13,185 nucleotides of DNA from Frankiales bacterium (GTDB taxonomy: Bacteria; Actinomycetota; Actinomycetes; Mycobacteriales; SCTD01): the NCBI GenBank assembly GCA_025464795.1, contig JAODNB010000114.1, positions 1-13,185 of the forward strand, written 5' to 3'. Under the pieces are notes generated by a model, which was given only the letters and a program-made list of their open reading frames with translations, was not told the origin of the DNA and did no database searches. The translations under genes were made by a program, and so were the position numbers. Positions 1 to 6,790 of the stretch are shown here, one piece after another. The first letter of the stretch is position 1. Every line of letters begins with the position of its first letter.

Positions 1-1
1 C

Positions 2-763
2 TCATCGCAGCATGAGGGTGCCACCGTCGACGGCGAGCACCTGGCCCGTCATGAAGCGGGCGCCGTCTCCACACAGGAACGCGATGACGGGCACGAGGTC
101 GCGATCCACGTCACCCAACCGACCACCGAGCGGCACGGCCTTCGCCATCATCACGTCGTGCGCGGCCAGCTGCTCGAGTGACATCGAAGCTCGGGTCGTG
201 TCGTACATCGGGGTCCAGATCGCCGGAGCGATCGCGTTGACGGTGATCTGGTACGGCGCCCACTCGACGGCCACTGTCCGCGTCCAGGCCAGCACTGCTC
301 CCTTGCTCGCTGCGTAGGCCGCCTTGCCGGGATGGCCCTGCACGCCGGCGGCTGAGGCGAAGTTGAGGACGCGTCCGCCCTGGACCGACAGGTAGGGGAA
401 AGCGGCGCGGTTGGTGAGGTAGGTGCCGCGGGCGTTGACTGCCATCACGCGGTCCCACAGCTCAGGCTCCGTCTCGGTGCCCGACCCGGCCGGTGCGATC
501 CCAGCTGCGTGGACGAGCACGTCCAGGCCCCCGAGGTGCTCTGCAGCCTCACCCATCGCCGCAGCCACCGAGTCCGGCTCCGAGACGTCGACGGGGACGA
601 AGTGCGCCCCGGCGGCCTGGGCGACTGCCCGGCCGGCTGCCTCCGTCACGTCGAGCGACACGACCCGCGCGCCTCGCAGCGGAAGGGCGCGTACGAGGCC
701 CGCTCCCATGCCACTCGCGCCCCCGGTGACGACGACCCGTCGCCCCGCCAGGTCCTGGATCAC
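2..763 (-). CDS. SDR family NAD(P)-dependent oxidoreductase
   Basis: Classical short-chain dehydrogenase of 253 residues, a typical family length. The Rossmann nucleotide loop TGGASGMG is at 13-20 and the acidic Asp38 at the end of beta-2 suggests NAD(H). The catalytic set is Asn110, Ser137, Tyr150 and Lys154 (YAASK). The usual NNAG motif reads HAAG at 85-88. The C-terminus has the usual GQVLAVDGG. The open frame extends upstream to 928, but that part is out-of-frame coding of the dehydrogenase gene. I chose the GTG at 763 because it begins just before the Rossmann strand and forms a GTGA overlap with the upstream stop, implying translational coupling. It is the last visible gene of the minus-strand kinase/SDR/ACAD operon, which may continue past the window edge. 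It probably interconverts a hydroxyacyl and a ketoacyl substrate, likely as a CoA thioester. The substrate is inferred from context only. Confidence 0.88.
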   Translation of the reverse strand: MIQDLAGRRVVVTGGASGMGAGLVRALPLRGARVVSLDVTEAAGRAVAQAAGAHFVPVDVSEPDSVAAAMGEAAEHLGGLDVLVHAAGIAPAGSGTETEPELWDRVMAVNARGTYLTNRAAFPYLSVQGGRVLNFASAAGVQGHPGKAAYAASKGAVLAWTRTVAVEWAPYQITVNAIAPAIWTPMYDTTRASMSLEQLAAHDVMMAKAVPLGGRLGDVDRDLVPVIAFLCGDGARFMTGQVLAVDGGTLMLR

Positions 764-2037
764 ACGCCGAGCTTCGTACGGGCGGCCTCGAGGTTGCTCG
801 GGAGGTGGTCGGTGGGCCACATCCCGGGGGCCGGCTCGTACCCCTTGAGGACCTCGCGCGCGACGGTGACCGCGTGCACCTCGGAGGGTCCGTCGGCGAT
901 GCTCATCGACGGCAGGTCCCTCGCCCACATCCTGGCCAGCGGCAGCTCGTTGCTGGTGCCCAGAGCGCCGTGCACCTGCATCGAGCGGTACAGGATGCTG
1001 TGCAGCACCTTCGGTGTGAGCACCTTGATCGCAGCGATGTCCTTCTTGACCTTGCTGTAGTCCTGGTAGTGGTCGATCTGCCAGGCCGTGTAGAGGACGA
1101 ACAGCCGGAACTGGGTCAGCTCGGAGTACGACTCGGCGATGTAGCTCTGCACCAGCTGCTTGTCGGCGAGCCGAGATCCCTTGGTGGTACGGGAAAGAGC
1201 ACGTTCGCAGAGCATGTCGAGGGCGCGCTGGCAGTTGCCGACCGTGCGCATCGCGTGGTGCACCCGGCCACCGCCGAGTCGGGTCTGCGCGACGTGGAAG
1301 GCCTTGCCCTCCCCGCCCAGCACGGCATCGAGCGGCACCCGCACGTTGTCGTAGTGGATGAGGGCGTGCGCCCCTTCCTCTTCGGACTCACCGATGAGCC
1401 CGACGTTGCGCTCGATGACGACGCCCGGGGTGCTCGTGGGCACGAGGAACATCGACATGCCACCGTGCAGGCCGGCGTCGCGGTTGGTCCACGCCATCAC
1501 GATGAGGAACTCGGCCCAGCGGGCGTTGGAGCTGAAGAACTTCCAGCCGTTGAGGACCCAGCCGTCGCCGTCGCGGACCGCCTCGGTCTCGAAGGTCGCG
1601 GGGTCGGCCCCGCCCTGCGGCTCTGTCATGGAGAAGCAGGAGAAGATCTCGCCGTCGAGCAGCGGCTGGAGGTACGTCTTCTTCTGGGCCTCCGTTCCGA
1701 AGTGGGCCAGGATCTCCGCGTTGCCGGTGTCGGGTGCTTGGGTCCCGAAGATGACAGGGCCCCAGATGGACCGGCCGAGGATCTCGTTGAGCATCGCCAG
1801 CTTCAGCTGGCCGTACCCCGGGCCGCCGAGCTCAGGTCCGAGGTGGCAGGCCCAGAGCCCCTGCTCACGGACCCGCTGCTTGAGCGGGTCGACGATGCGC
1901 CGGTGCGCGTCGTCGAGCGGCTTGTAGTTGTCCCCCGGCCAGACCAGGTCGAGGGGCTCGACCTCCTCGCGGACGAAGGCGTTCACCCAGTCCAGCTTTG
2001 CCTGGAACTCGGGCTCTGTCGTGAAGTCCCAGCTCAT
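760..2037 (-). CDS. Acyl-CoA dehydrogenase, ACAD10/11 (LvaC)-like
   Basis: Flavin-dependent acyl-CoA dehydrogenase family protein of 425 residues, slightly longer than the usual ~380-400. The FAD/substrate signature FSMTEPQGGAD is at 135-145, the GWKFFSS strand at 164-170, and the C-terminal helical domain carries QVHGALGTSNELPLARMWARD at about 354-374. The C-terminal motif ADGPSEVH (381-388) replaces the canonical YEGT-type motif, placing Asp382 where medium-chain ACADs have the catalytic Glu. This DGP-EVH pattern is what I recall for the dehydrogenase domain of ACAD10/ACAD11-type proteins. The ATG at 2037 has AGGAG six bases upstream. It lies 16 nt after the upstream SDR and overlaps the downstream SDR by 4 nt. 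With the APH kinase two genes upstream, it may act on a 4-phospho-acyl-CoA rather than performing plain alpha,beta-dehydrogenation. The family is certain; the special chemistry is inferred. Confidence 0.92.
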   Translation of the reverse strand: MSWDFTTEPEFQAKLDWVNAFVREEVEPLDLVWPGDNYKPLDDAHRRIVDPLKQRVREQGLWACHLGPELGGPGYGQLKLAMLNEILGRSIWGPVIFGTQAPDTGNAEILAHFGTEAQKKTYLQPLLDGEIFSCFSMTEPQGGADPATFETEAVRDGDGWVLNGWKFFSSNARWAEFLIVMAWTNRDAGLHGGMSMFLVPTSTPGVVIERNVGLIGESEEEGAHALIHYDNVRVPLDAVLGGEGKAFHVAQTRLGGGRVHHAMRTVGNCQRALDMLCERALSRTTKGSRLADKQLVQSYIAESYSELTQFRLFVLYTAWQIDHYQDYSKVKKDIAAIKVLTPKVLHSILYRSMQVHGALGTSNELPLARMWARDLPSMSIADGPSEVHAVTVAREVLKGYEPAPGMWPTDHLPSNLEAARTKLGV

Positions 2038-2053
2038 GTAGTGCTCCTGTGGT

Positions 2054-2791
2054 CTAAGGGATCCCGCCGTCCACGCGGAGCGTTGCCCCGGTGGTGAAGC
2101 TCGATGCGTCGGAGGCGAGGTAGAGCGCGGCGCCGACGATCTCCTCGGGTCGGCCCGCGCGCTTGAGGGCGTGCGCCTGCATGGCCGCCTCGGTGGCCTC
2201 CATGTCCCAGGCGGCACTGATGTCGGTCAGGAAAGGACCCGGCATCAGCGTGTTCACACGGACGGTCGGGCCGAGGGCGAGCGCGAAGCCCTCGGTGAGG
2301 CTGTTCAGCGCCGCCTTCGAGGCCGCATAGGGGATGATCGCCGGCCGGGACCGCAGCGACCCCGTGCTGCTGACGTTGATGATCGTGCCGCCGCCGTCGC
2401 GGACCATCCGCTCCCCCACCAAGGCGCAGAGCCGGAACGGTCCCTTGAAGTTGAGGTTGACGACGGCGTCGAAGAGCTTCTCCGACACGTCGAAGACGGT
2501 GTCGTAGACCGGCGACATGCCTGCGTTGTTGACGAGCACGTCGACCTTGCCGAACTCGGCGTAGGCGGCCTCCACCAGGGCTGGGATCTCCTCCCAGCGT
2601 CCGACGTGGCACGCCAGGGGAAGGGCCCGACGACCGAGCGCGCGGACCTCGTCCGCGACCTTCTCGCAGGAGTCCAGGTTGCGGCTGGCGATGACGACGT
2701 CCGCGCCGGCAGCAGCGAACGCGAGCACCATCTCCCGGCCGAGCCCGCGTGAGCCGCCTGTGACGAGGGCGACTCGTCCTGACAGCGTCAC
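2054..2791 (-). CDS. SDR family oxidoreductase (FabG-like)
   Basis: Classical SDR of 245 residues. The nucleotide loop TGGSRGLG is at 11-18. Arg37 after beta-2 (ASRN) rather than an acidic residue favours NADP(H). NNAG is at 88-91. The catalytic set is Asn114, Ser142, Tyr155 and Lys159 (YAASK), and the protein ends in the family's RVDGG. The start is the GTG at 2791, overlapping the kinase stop as GTGA. The frame stays open upstream to 3493, but that extension reads through kinase coding sequence and has no SDR character. No strong Shine-Dalgarno is visible, so translation probably relies on coupling. The acyl-CoA dehydrogenase follows after 16 nt. It could reduce a 4-keto-acyl-CoA to the 4-hydroxy compound, in the role of LvaD, or oxidise a 3-hydroxyacyl-CoA. 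Its cofactor signature differs from that of the other SDR in the operon. Confidence 0.88.
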   Translation of the reverse strand: MTLSGRVALVTGGSRGLGREMVLAFAAAGADVVIASRNLDSCEKVADEVRALGRRALPLACHVGRWEEIPALVEAAYAEFGKVDVLVNNAGMSPVYDTVFDVSEKLFDAVVNLNFKGPFRLCALVGERMVRDGGGTIINVSSTGSLRSRPAIIPYAASKAALNSLTEGFALALGPTVRVNTLMPGPFLTDISAAWDMEATEAAMQAHALKRAGRPEEIVGAALYLASDASSFTTGATLRVDGGIP

Positions 2792-3819
2792 CGCAGTGCC
2801 GTGGTCTTCGTGAGGGACGCGGCCTTGCGCATCAGCTCGAGCACCAGCGGGTCGAACACCTCCACGCCGTGGAACGTCTTCCCGGTCGCCCGCGCGCGAG
2901 CCACGCTCTTCTCCAGCACGATGGCGAGCTTGAAGCGCGCGAGCACGACGTAGTAGTCGATCTCGTCGACCGGACGGCCGCTGATCGTTGCGTAGTGCTC
3001 GAGCAGGTCGTCCCGCGAGGGCATCCCGGTCTGGTCGAGGTAGCGGGCGTTCACCATGTCGTCGGCCTCCTCGCCCCAGGAGATGAGGACCCAGCCGAGG
3101 TCGAGCAGCGGGTCGCCGACCGTGGTCATCTCCCAGTCGATGATCGCGGCGAGCTCGGCGGGCACTCCGGGTCGGAACATCACGTTGGCGAACTGGTAGT
3201 CGCCGTGCAGGATGCCGGGCCGGTAGCTCTTCGGCTGGTGCGTCCGGAGCCAGGCGGCAGCCTCGTCGAGGCCGGGCAGGTCGCGGAAGGAGTAGGCCTT
3301 GAGGAAGTCGAGCCACCGGGGCACCTGGCGCTCGTGGAACCCGTCGGGACGGCCGAAGTCGTCGAGGTCCTTGCTCTGCCAGTCCACCTTCGACAGCAGC
3401 GCCGCACCGCGGACCAGCTCGTAGGCCAGCTGCGGTCGCAGGCTCAGGTCGTCGTACTCGGCCGGCCACGTCGTCGAGCTGGCCGGTGACCACCCGTCGA
3501 CGAAGTGCATCAGGTAGAACGGCGAGCCGATGACGCTGTCGTCGTCACAGGCTGCGGCGAGGCGGGCGTGCGGGACGTCCGTGTCCGCCAGCGCCGCCAG
3601 CACCCGCTTCTCGCGGGCGAACTCCGTGACCCGCCCGGCCGAGGCGCCGAGGGGCGGACGGCGCAGGACCAGCTGGGTGTCGCCCGAACGGAGCAGCCAC
3701 AGCTCGTTCTGCGAGCCGCCCGTGATCGGGGTGATCGCCAGGTCTTCGCCCACGAGCCCGGCGCTGTCCAGCCAGGTGCTCAGCGTGCCCGCCCAGGGGG
3801 GCGCCTCTGTCATGGCCAT
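2788..3819 (-). CDS. APH-family phosphotransferase, ACAD10/11 kinase (LvaA)-like
   Basis: Aminoglycoside-phosphotransferase/choline-kinase fold protein of 343 residues. The N-lobe loop ITGGSQNEL (33-41) and LRRPP (52-56) form the nucleotide pocket. The catalytic loop HGDYQFANV is at 205-213 (Asp207, Asn212), and the metal-binding IIDWEMTTVGDP is at 226-237 (Asp228). The HGD-Y-NV/IDWE pattern with LRRPP is typical of the kinase half of ACAD10/ACAD11-like proteins rather than of drug-resistance enzymes. I start it at ATG 3819, which has GGAGG five bases upstream; an in-frame ATG at 3852 lacks such a site and falls inside the promoter/operator region. It is the first gene of the minus-strand operon and overlaps the following SDR by 4 nt. 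By analogy with LvaA it may phosphorylate the 4-hydroxyl of a hydroxyacyl-CoA. No LvaB-like small partner is visible here. Confidence 0.9.
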   Translation of the reverse strand: MAMTEAPPWAGTLSTWLDSAGLVGEDLAITPITGGSQNELWLLRSGDTQLVLRRPPLGASAGRVTEFAREKRVLAALADTDVPHARLAAACDDDSVIGSPFYLMHFVDGWSPASSTTWPAEYDDLSLRPQLAYELVRGAALLSKVDWQSKDLDDFGRPDGFHERQVPRWLDFLKAYSFRDLPGLDEAAAWLRTHQPKSYRPGILHGDYQFANVMFRPGVPAELAAIIDWEMTTVGDPLLDLGWVLISWGEEADDMVNARYLDQTGMPSRDDLLEHYATISGRPVDEIDYYVVLARFKLAIVLEKSVARARATGKTFHGVEVFDPLVLELMRKAASLTKTTALR

Positions 3820-3824
3820 GGAGA

Positions 3825-3829
3825 CCTCC
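3825..3829 (-). promoter_or_regulatory. Ribosome binding site deciding the kinase start
   Basis: The minus strand reads GGAGG here, five bases before the ATG at 3819. This supports the shorter 343-residue kinase over the version that begins at 3852. Confidence 0.7.
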
Positions 3830-3837
3830 GTTCTCGA

Positions 3838-3868
3838 TAGACAGAATCGCATTCTTTCCGAGTAGAAT
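3838..3868 (+). promoter_or_regulatory. Putative promoter of the TetR-QOR unit
   Basis: TAGACA at 3838-3843 (five of six matches to TTGACA) and TAGAAT at 3863-3868 (TAnnnT-type -10) are separated by 19 bp. That is slightly long but workable. The expected transcript start near 3875 leaves a short leader holding AAGGAG (3883-3888), six bases before the TetR ATG. This is read by eye only. Confidence 0.4.
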
Positions 3869-3869
3869 C
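3843..3869. promoter_or_regulatory. Candidate TetR operator
   Basis: AGAATCGCATTCT (3843-3855) is a palindrome with perfect 5-bp arms around a 3-bp centre. AGAATC recurs at 3864-3869 in the same orientation, exactly 21 bp downstream, about two helical turns. The whole block sits between the divergent genes and over both promoter candidates, as expected for autoregulation by the adjacent TetR protein. TetR operators are often longer than this, so the exact site is a guess. Confidence 0.4.
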
Positions 3870-3871
3870 AA
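3843..3871 (-). promoter_or_regulatory. Putative promoter of the kinase/SDR/ACAD operon
   Basis: On the minus strand TTGATT (3871-3866) lies 17 bp from GATTCT (3848-3843). The -35 match is fair and the -10 match is weak. It overlaps the opposite promoter and the palindrome, which would let one repressor control both directions. Confidence 0.28.
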
Positions 3872-3894
3872 GTCCCCAGCCGAAGGAGCACCCG

Positions 3895-4515
3895 ATGACC
3901 GAGCTGTCCCTGGCCCAGCGCGCCGCGCGCCGCGCGGTCGACGCCCGAGTCCGGACCTCCGAGCAGGACGTGCGTCGCCTGCTCGACGTCGGGCTCGAGC
4001 TGATGACGGCGGGTGGCACCGATGCGCCGCCGCGGATCGCCGACATCGTCAAGGCCGCGGGCCTGTCCAACCAGGCCTTCTACCGGTACTTCGCCAGCAA
4101 GGAGGACCTGGTGGCCGCGATCGTCGACGACGGCGAGCGACGACTGGTGGCCTACGTGCAGCGGCAGGTCGAGGCGGCCCCCGCCGATGAGTGCCTGCGC
4201 GTGTTCGTCGAGTCGGTGACATCGCAGGCCTCTGACCCCTCGATCGCAGCGGCGACCCGAGCCGTCCTGTGGAACGCCAGCAGGAGCCTCGACGCCACAG
4301 GGGCCCGGTCGCGCCAGCTGCACGAGCTGCTCGCGGCCCTGCTCGTCGAGCCGCTGCGGGAGCGCGGGAGCACCGACCCGGAGCGAGATGCGGCCGTGAT
4401 CACCGGAGCGGTGACGTCGGCCATGCTCGACGCCTTGAGCAACAACCGCCCGCCGTCCGCCGCCGACGTCGAGCACCTGCTGGCCTTCTGCCGCGCGGGT
4501 CTGGCACGTACCTGA
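3895..4515 (+). CDS. TetR/AcrR family transcriptional regulator
   Basis: Protein of 206 residues, a normal TetR length. The N-terminal DNA-binding domain covers about residues 22-80. The helix-turn-helix runs from RIADIVKAAGLS (47-58) into the recognition segment NQAFYRYFASKEDL (59-72), a strong match to the family pattern. The rest is a helical ligand-binding and dimerisation domain that does not reveal the ligand. The ATG at 3895 has AAGGAG six bases before it. It is divergent from the kinase/SDR/ACAD operon across only 75 bp and is followed by the quinone-oxidoreductase-like gene through a TGATG junction. The likely role is repression of both directions, relieved by a pathway intermediate such as an acyl-CoA. 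The arrangement supports this, but nothing in the sequence fixes the effector. Confidence 0.92.
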   Translation: MTELSLAQRAARRAVDARVRTSEQDVRRLLDVGLELMTAGGTDAPPRIADIVKAAGLSNQAFYRYFASKEDLVAAIVDDGERRLVAYVQRQVEAAPADECLRVFVESVTSQASDPSIAAATRAVLWNASRSLDATGARSRQLHELLAALLVEPLRERGSTDPERDAAVITGAVTSAMLDALSNNRPPSAADVEHLLAFCRAGLART

Positions 4516-5459
4516 TGAGAGCCGTCGTGTCCCTCGAGGTGGGGCCGCCTGAGTCCCTGGTCCTGCAGGACCTCCCCGAGCCGCAGCCGGCGACGGACGA
4601 GGTCCAGCTGCGCGTGCTGGCGGCCGCGGTCAACTTCCCCGACGTGCTGCTCGTCGCCGACGGCTACCAGGTCCCCGTGCCCCGGCCCTTCATCCCCGGC
4701 AGCGAGCTGTGCGGCGAGGTCACCCGCGCCGGCCACGGTCTGGACGTGGGTGACCGGGTCGTCGCCACCGTGATGACCGGTGCCTTCGCCGAGGTGGTCT
4801 CGCTGCCCGCAGACACCGTCACCCGGCTGCCGGACGGGGTCGACCCGCTGGTGGCGGCAGGCTTCCTGGTCGCGTACACGACTGCCTTCCACGCCCTACG
4901 GGTTGCGGAGGTCCGTGCGGGCGAGACCGTCCTCGTGCTCGGAGCGGCGGGCGGCGTCGGTCTCGCGTGCGTCGACCTGGCCAAGCACCTCGCCGCTCGG
5001 GTGGTCGCGGCCGCGTCGAGCCCTGAGAAGCTCGCTGCCTGCGGCCGAGCTGACGTCCTCGTCGACTACTCCAACGACCCGCGCACCGCCTTGAAGGCGC
5101 TCGGTGGCGTCGACGTCGTGCTCGACCCTGTCGGCGGTGCGCTGTCGGAGACAGCTCTTCGGTGCCTGCGGCCCGGCGGCCGCTTCGTCACCCTCGGGTA
5201 CGCCAGCGGCAGCATCCCTGCGATCCCGCTGAACCTGGTGCTGCTCAAGCAGGTCATCGTGCGAGGCTTCGACCTTCGGGCGTTCAACGCCGCCCACCCC
5301 GAGCAGGCGGCGCAGGCTCAGCAGGAGCTGTTGGTCCTGCTGGCCGACGGTCACCTGCACCCGACGGTGTCGCGGACGTACCCCTTGGACCAGGCGGCTG
5401 CTGCACTCCGGCACGTCGCCGACCGGCAGGCGATCGGCAAGGTCGTGCTGGTCCCGTAG
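4515..5459 (+). CDS. Zinc-free MDR oxidoreductase, NADPH:quinone reductase-like
   Basis: Medium-chain dehydrogenase/reductase of 314 residues, typical for the quinone oxidoreductase (zeta-crystallin-like) branch. The N-terminal GroES-like domain contains AAAVNFPDVL (37-46) and the PGSELCGEV segment (61-69). The Rossmann motif LGAAGGVGLA is at 142-151. Further NADPH-side segments are DPVGG (204-208) and GGRFVTLGYASG (221-232). The Cys/His ligands of zinc alcohol dehydrogenases are absent. I start it at the ATG at 4515, which shares one base with the TetR stop (TGATG); the frame is open further upstream, but that part is out-of-frame TetR coding. Translation is probably coupled, since no Shine-Dalgarno is clear. 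Members reduce quinones, enones or 2-enoyl thioesters with NADPH. Being co-transcribed with the regulator, it may handle an enone or enoyl by-product of the divergent pathway. Confidence 0.9.
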   Translation: MRAVVSLEVGPPESLVLQDLPEPQPATDEVQLRVLAAAVNFPDVLLVADGYQVPVPRPFIPGSELCGEVTRAGHGLDVGDRVVATVMTGAFAEVVSLPADTVTRLPDGVDPLVAAGFLVAYTTAFHALRVAEVRAGETVLVLGAAGGVGLACVDLAKHLAARVVAAASSPEKLAACGRADVLVDYSNDPRTALKALGGVDVVLDPVGGALSETALRCLRPGGRFVTLGYASGSIPAIPLNLVLLKQVIVRGFDLRAFNAAHPEQAAQAQQELLVLLADGHLHPTVSRTYPLDQAAAALRHVADRQAIGKVVLVP

Positions 5460-5466
5460 GCGAACG

Positions 5467-5504
5467 CGAAGCGGCCGCCATCCCGAGGGATGACGGCCGC
5501 TTCG
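5467..5504. terminator. Bidirectional hairpin terminator
   Basis: A perfect 11-bp inverted repeat (5467-5477 with 5494-5504, GAAGCGGCCG core) continues, after one C/A mismatch, into a 5-bp inner stem (5479-5483 with 5488-5492) closed by a CGAG loop. It lies between two convergent genes, 8 bases past the MDR stop and 11 bases from the binding-protein stop. No clear T-run follows on either side, which is common in high-GC actinobacteria. It probably serves both transcripts. Confidence 0.75.
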
Positions 5505-5515
5505 TCGTTACCGAG

Positions 5516-6790
5516 CTACTTCTTGGTCGGCGGGGCGTAGATCGACGGGTCGGAGATGGTCGTGAAGTTCTCCACGCCACCGTCGGCCGTCGCGTCTGCG
5601 GTGATGCCGCCGCTGGAGCAGATCTGGGCCGAGATGAAGATCTGCTTGCCGTTGCACTGGAACTGCCCGCCGCCACCGAGCGGCAGGTCGACCGGCGGAG
5701 CGGACGTGATCGCGGCAGCCACACCAGCCGGCGTGAAGTCGGTCAGGTTCGCGGCGTTGAGCACACGGATCAGGCCGAGGATGGCCTGGTAGCCCGTCGA
5801 GTAGACGGCGTCAGAGGTGACGTCCGGCGAGTACGTCGTGCGGATGGCGTCGTAGAGCTTGAACTCGGGGCTGGTCGGGTCGAGGTTGGCCGGCGTGAAG
5901 ACGGTCATGCCCTTGAAGCCACCGGGGATCGAGGAGGCGCTGGTCTTGTCGAGGCAGCGGTCGATGCCCGTGACCGGCGACTTGATGCCGAGGGTCTTGA
6001 TGGCCTTGAGCACCGAGGCGCAGAACGACGGGTTGCCGATCACGTGGTACATGCCCGGCTTCTTGGCCTCCTCGGCCTGGATGATCGGTGTCAGGTCAGC
6101 AGCACCCGGGGCACCACCGATGACGTCGACGGTCGCACCGGCGTTGCCGAACAGGAGCGGCGCGAGCTGCTTTGCCGGCTCGATGGCTGCCGGCACGTCG
6201 ATGACGACCAGAGCAGCCTTCTTGATGCCGTTCTTCTTCGCGTAGATCGCCGGGCCACCGAACGCGTTCAGCGGGTTGGACAGCGTGAAGTCGATCTTGC
6301 TGCCCAGGAAACCGGGGCTCTGGTTGAGGATGTCGACCACCGGGATGCCGGCCGCGTTGAGCGGCTTGATGACCGGCTCGGTCTGGCCGAGCGAACCGCT
6401 GGCGACAGCGATGACCTTGGCGGTGACGAACTGGTTGCCGCAGTCGGTCGTCGGGGACGCCTTCGTCTCGCAGTGGACGAGCTTGATCGGGCGTCCGCCG
6501 ATGCCGCCGAGGTGGTCGTTCGCGTACTTCACGACGGCGTCAGCCGCCGCGGCCTCCTTCGACGTGTCGATGGCCGCGGACACACCGTCGTTGACCGAAC
6601 CGATGAGGACGGGCTCACCTGACGCCTTCTTGTCCGGGCCGAGAGCGGCGTTGCTGCTCCCTCCCGCACTGGCACTGGCGCCGGGGGTCGCGCTGTTGCT
6701 GCTCCCCCCACAGCCCGCAAGGGCGAGTGCGGCGACAAGGATGCCCGCGCCGAAGACGACCGTGCGGCCTCGTGACTTGTCGTGCGTCAA
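5516..6790 (-). CDS. Branched-chain amino acid-type ABC transporter substrate-binding lipoprotein
   Basis: Protein of 424 residues matching the type-I periplasmic binding fold of Liv/HAAT importers. The N-terminus has basic residues, a hydrophobic stretch and the lipobox LAGC (24-27), so Cys27 should be lipidated and the protein held on the outer face of the membrane. A Gly/Ser/Ala-rich linker covers about 28-50. The mature domain begins near PVLIGSVNDG (60-69), equivalent to the family's usual first strand. Six further cysteines fall in close pairs (107/117, 257/279, 379/391), suggesting disulfides. The start is a TTG at 6790 with AGGAG six bases upstream, and no better start is nearby. It is last in the transporter operon, 64 nt after livF, and is followed by a shared terminator. 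The ligand is unknown; LivJ relatives bind amino acids, amides, short carboxylates or aromatic acids. Confidence 0.9.
   Translation of the reverse strand: MTHDKSRGRTVVFGAGILVAALALAGCGGSSNSATPGASASAGGSSNAALGPDKKASGEPVLIGSVNDGVSAAIDTSKEAAAADAVVKYANDHLGGIGGRPIKLVHCETKASPTTDCGNQFVTAKVIAVASGSLGQTEPVIKPLNAAGIPVVDILNQSPGFLGSKIDFTLSNPLNAFGGPAIYAKKNGIKKAALVVIDVPAAIEPAKQLAPLLFGNAGATVDVIGGAPGAADLTPIIQAEEAKKPGMYHVIGNPSFCASVLKAIKTLGIKSPVTGIDRCLDKTSASSIPGGFKGMTVFTPANLDPTSPEFKLYDAIRTTYSPDVTSDAVYSTGYQAILGLIRVLNAANLTDFTPAGVAAAITSAPPVDLPLGGGGQFQCNGKQIFISAQICSSGGITADATADGGVENFTTISDPSIYAPPTKK

Noticed and set aside
764..928. N-terminal extension of the first SDR to an upstream start at 928
   Set aside because: The extra 55 residues are out-of-frame ACAD coding and precede the normal Rossmann start; the GTG at 763 with GTGA coupling is better.
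805..2097. 430-residue plus-strand ORF opposite the acyl-CoA dehydrogenase
   Set aside because: It is antisense to a gene with complete ACAD motifs, is low-complexity (Val/Asp/Gly/Arg/Leu-rich), and shows no domain. Such frames are expected in high-GC DNA.
2792..3493. Extension of the second SDR to 479 residues
   Set aside because: The extension is an Arg/Ala-rich shadow of the kinase gene; the SDR begins at GTG 2791.
2788..3819. Aminoglycoside resistance gene
   Set aside because: The fold is shared, but the operon partners and LRRPP/IDWE features fit the ACAD10/11-type kinase group; nothing indicates drug modification.
5162..6622. 486-residue plus-strand ORF
   Set aside because: It begins inside the MDR gene in another frame, crosses the terminator hairpin and runs antisense through the binding-protein gene. 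It has no recognisable domain.
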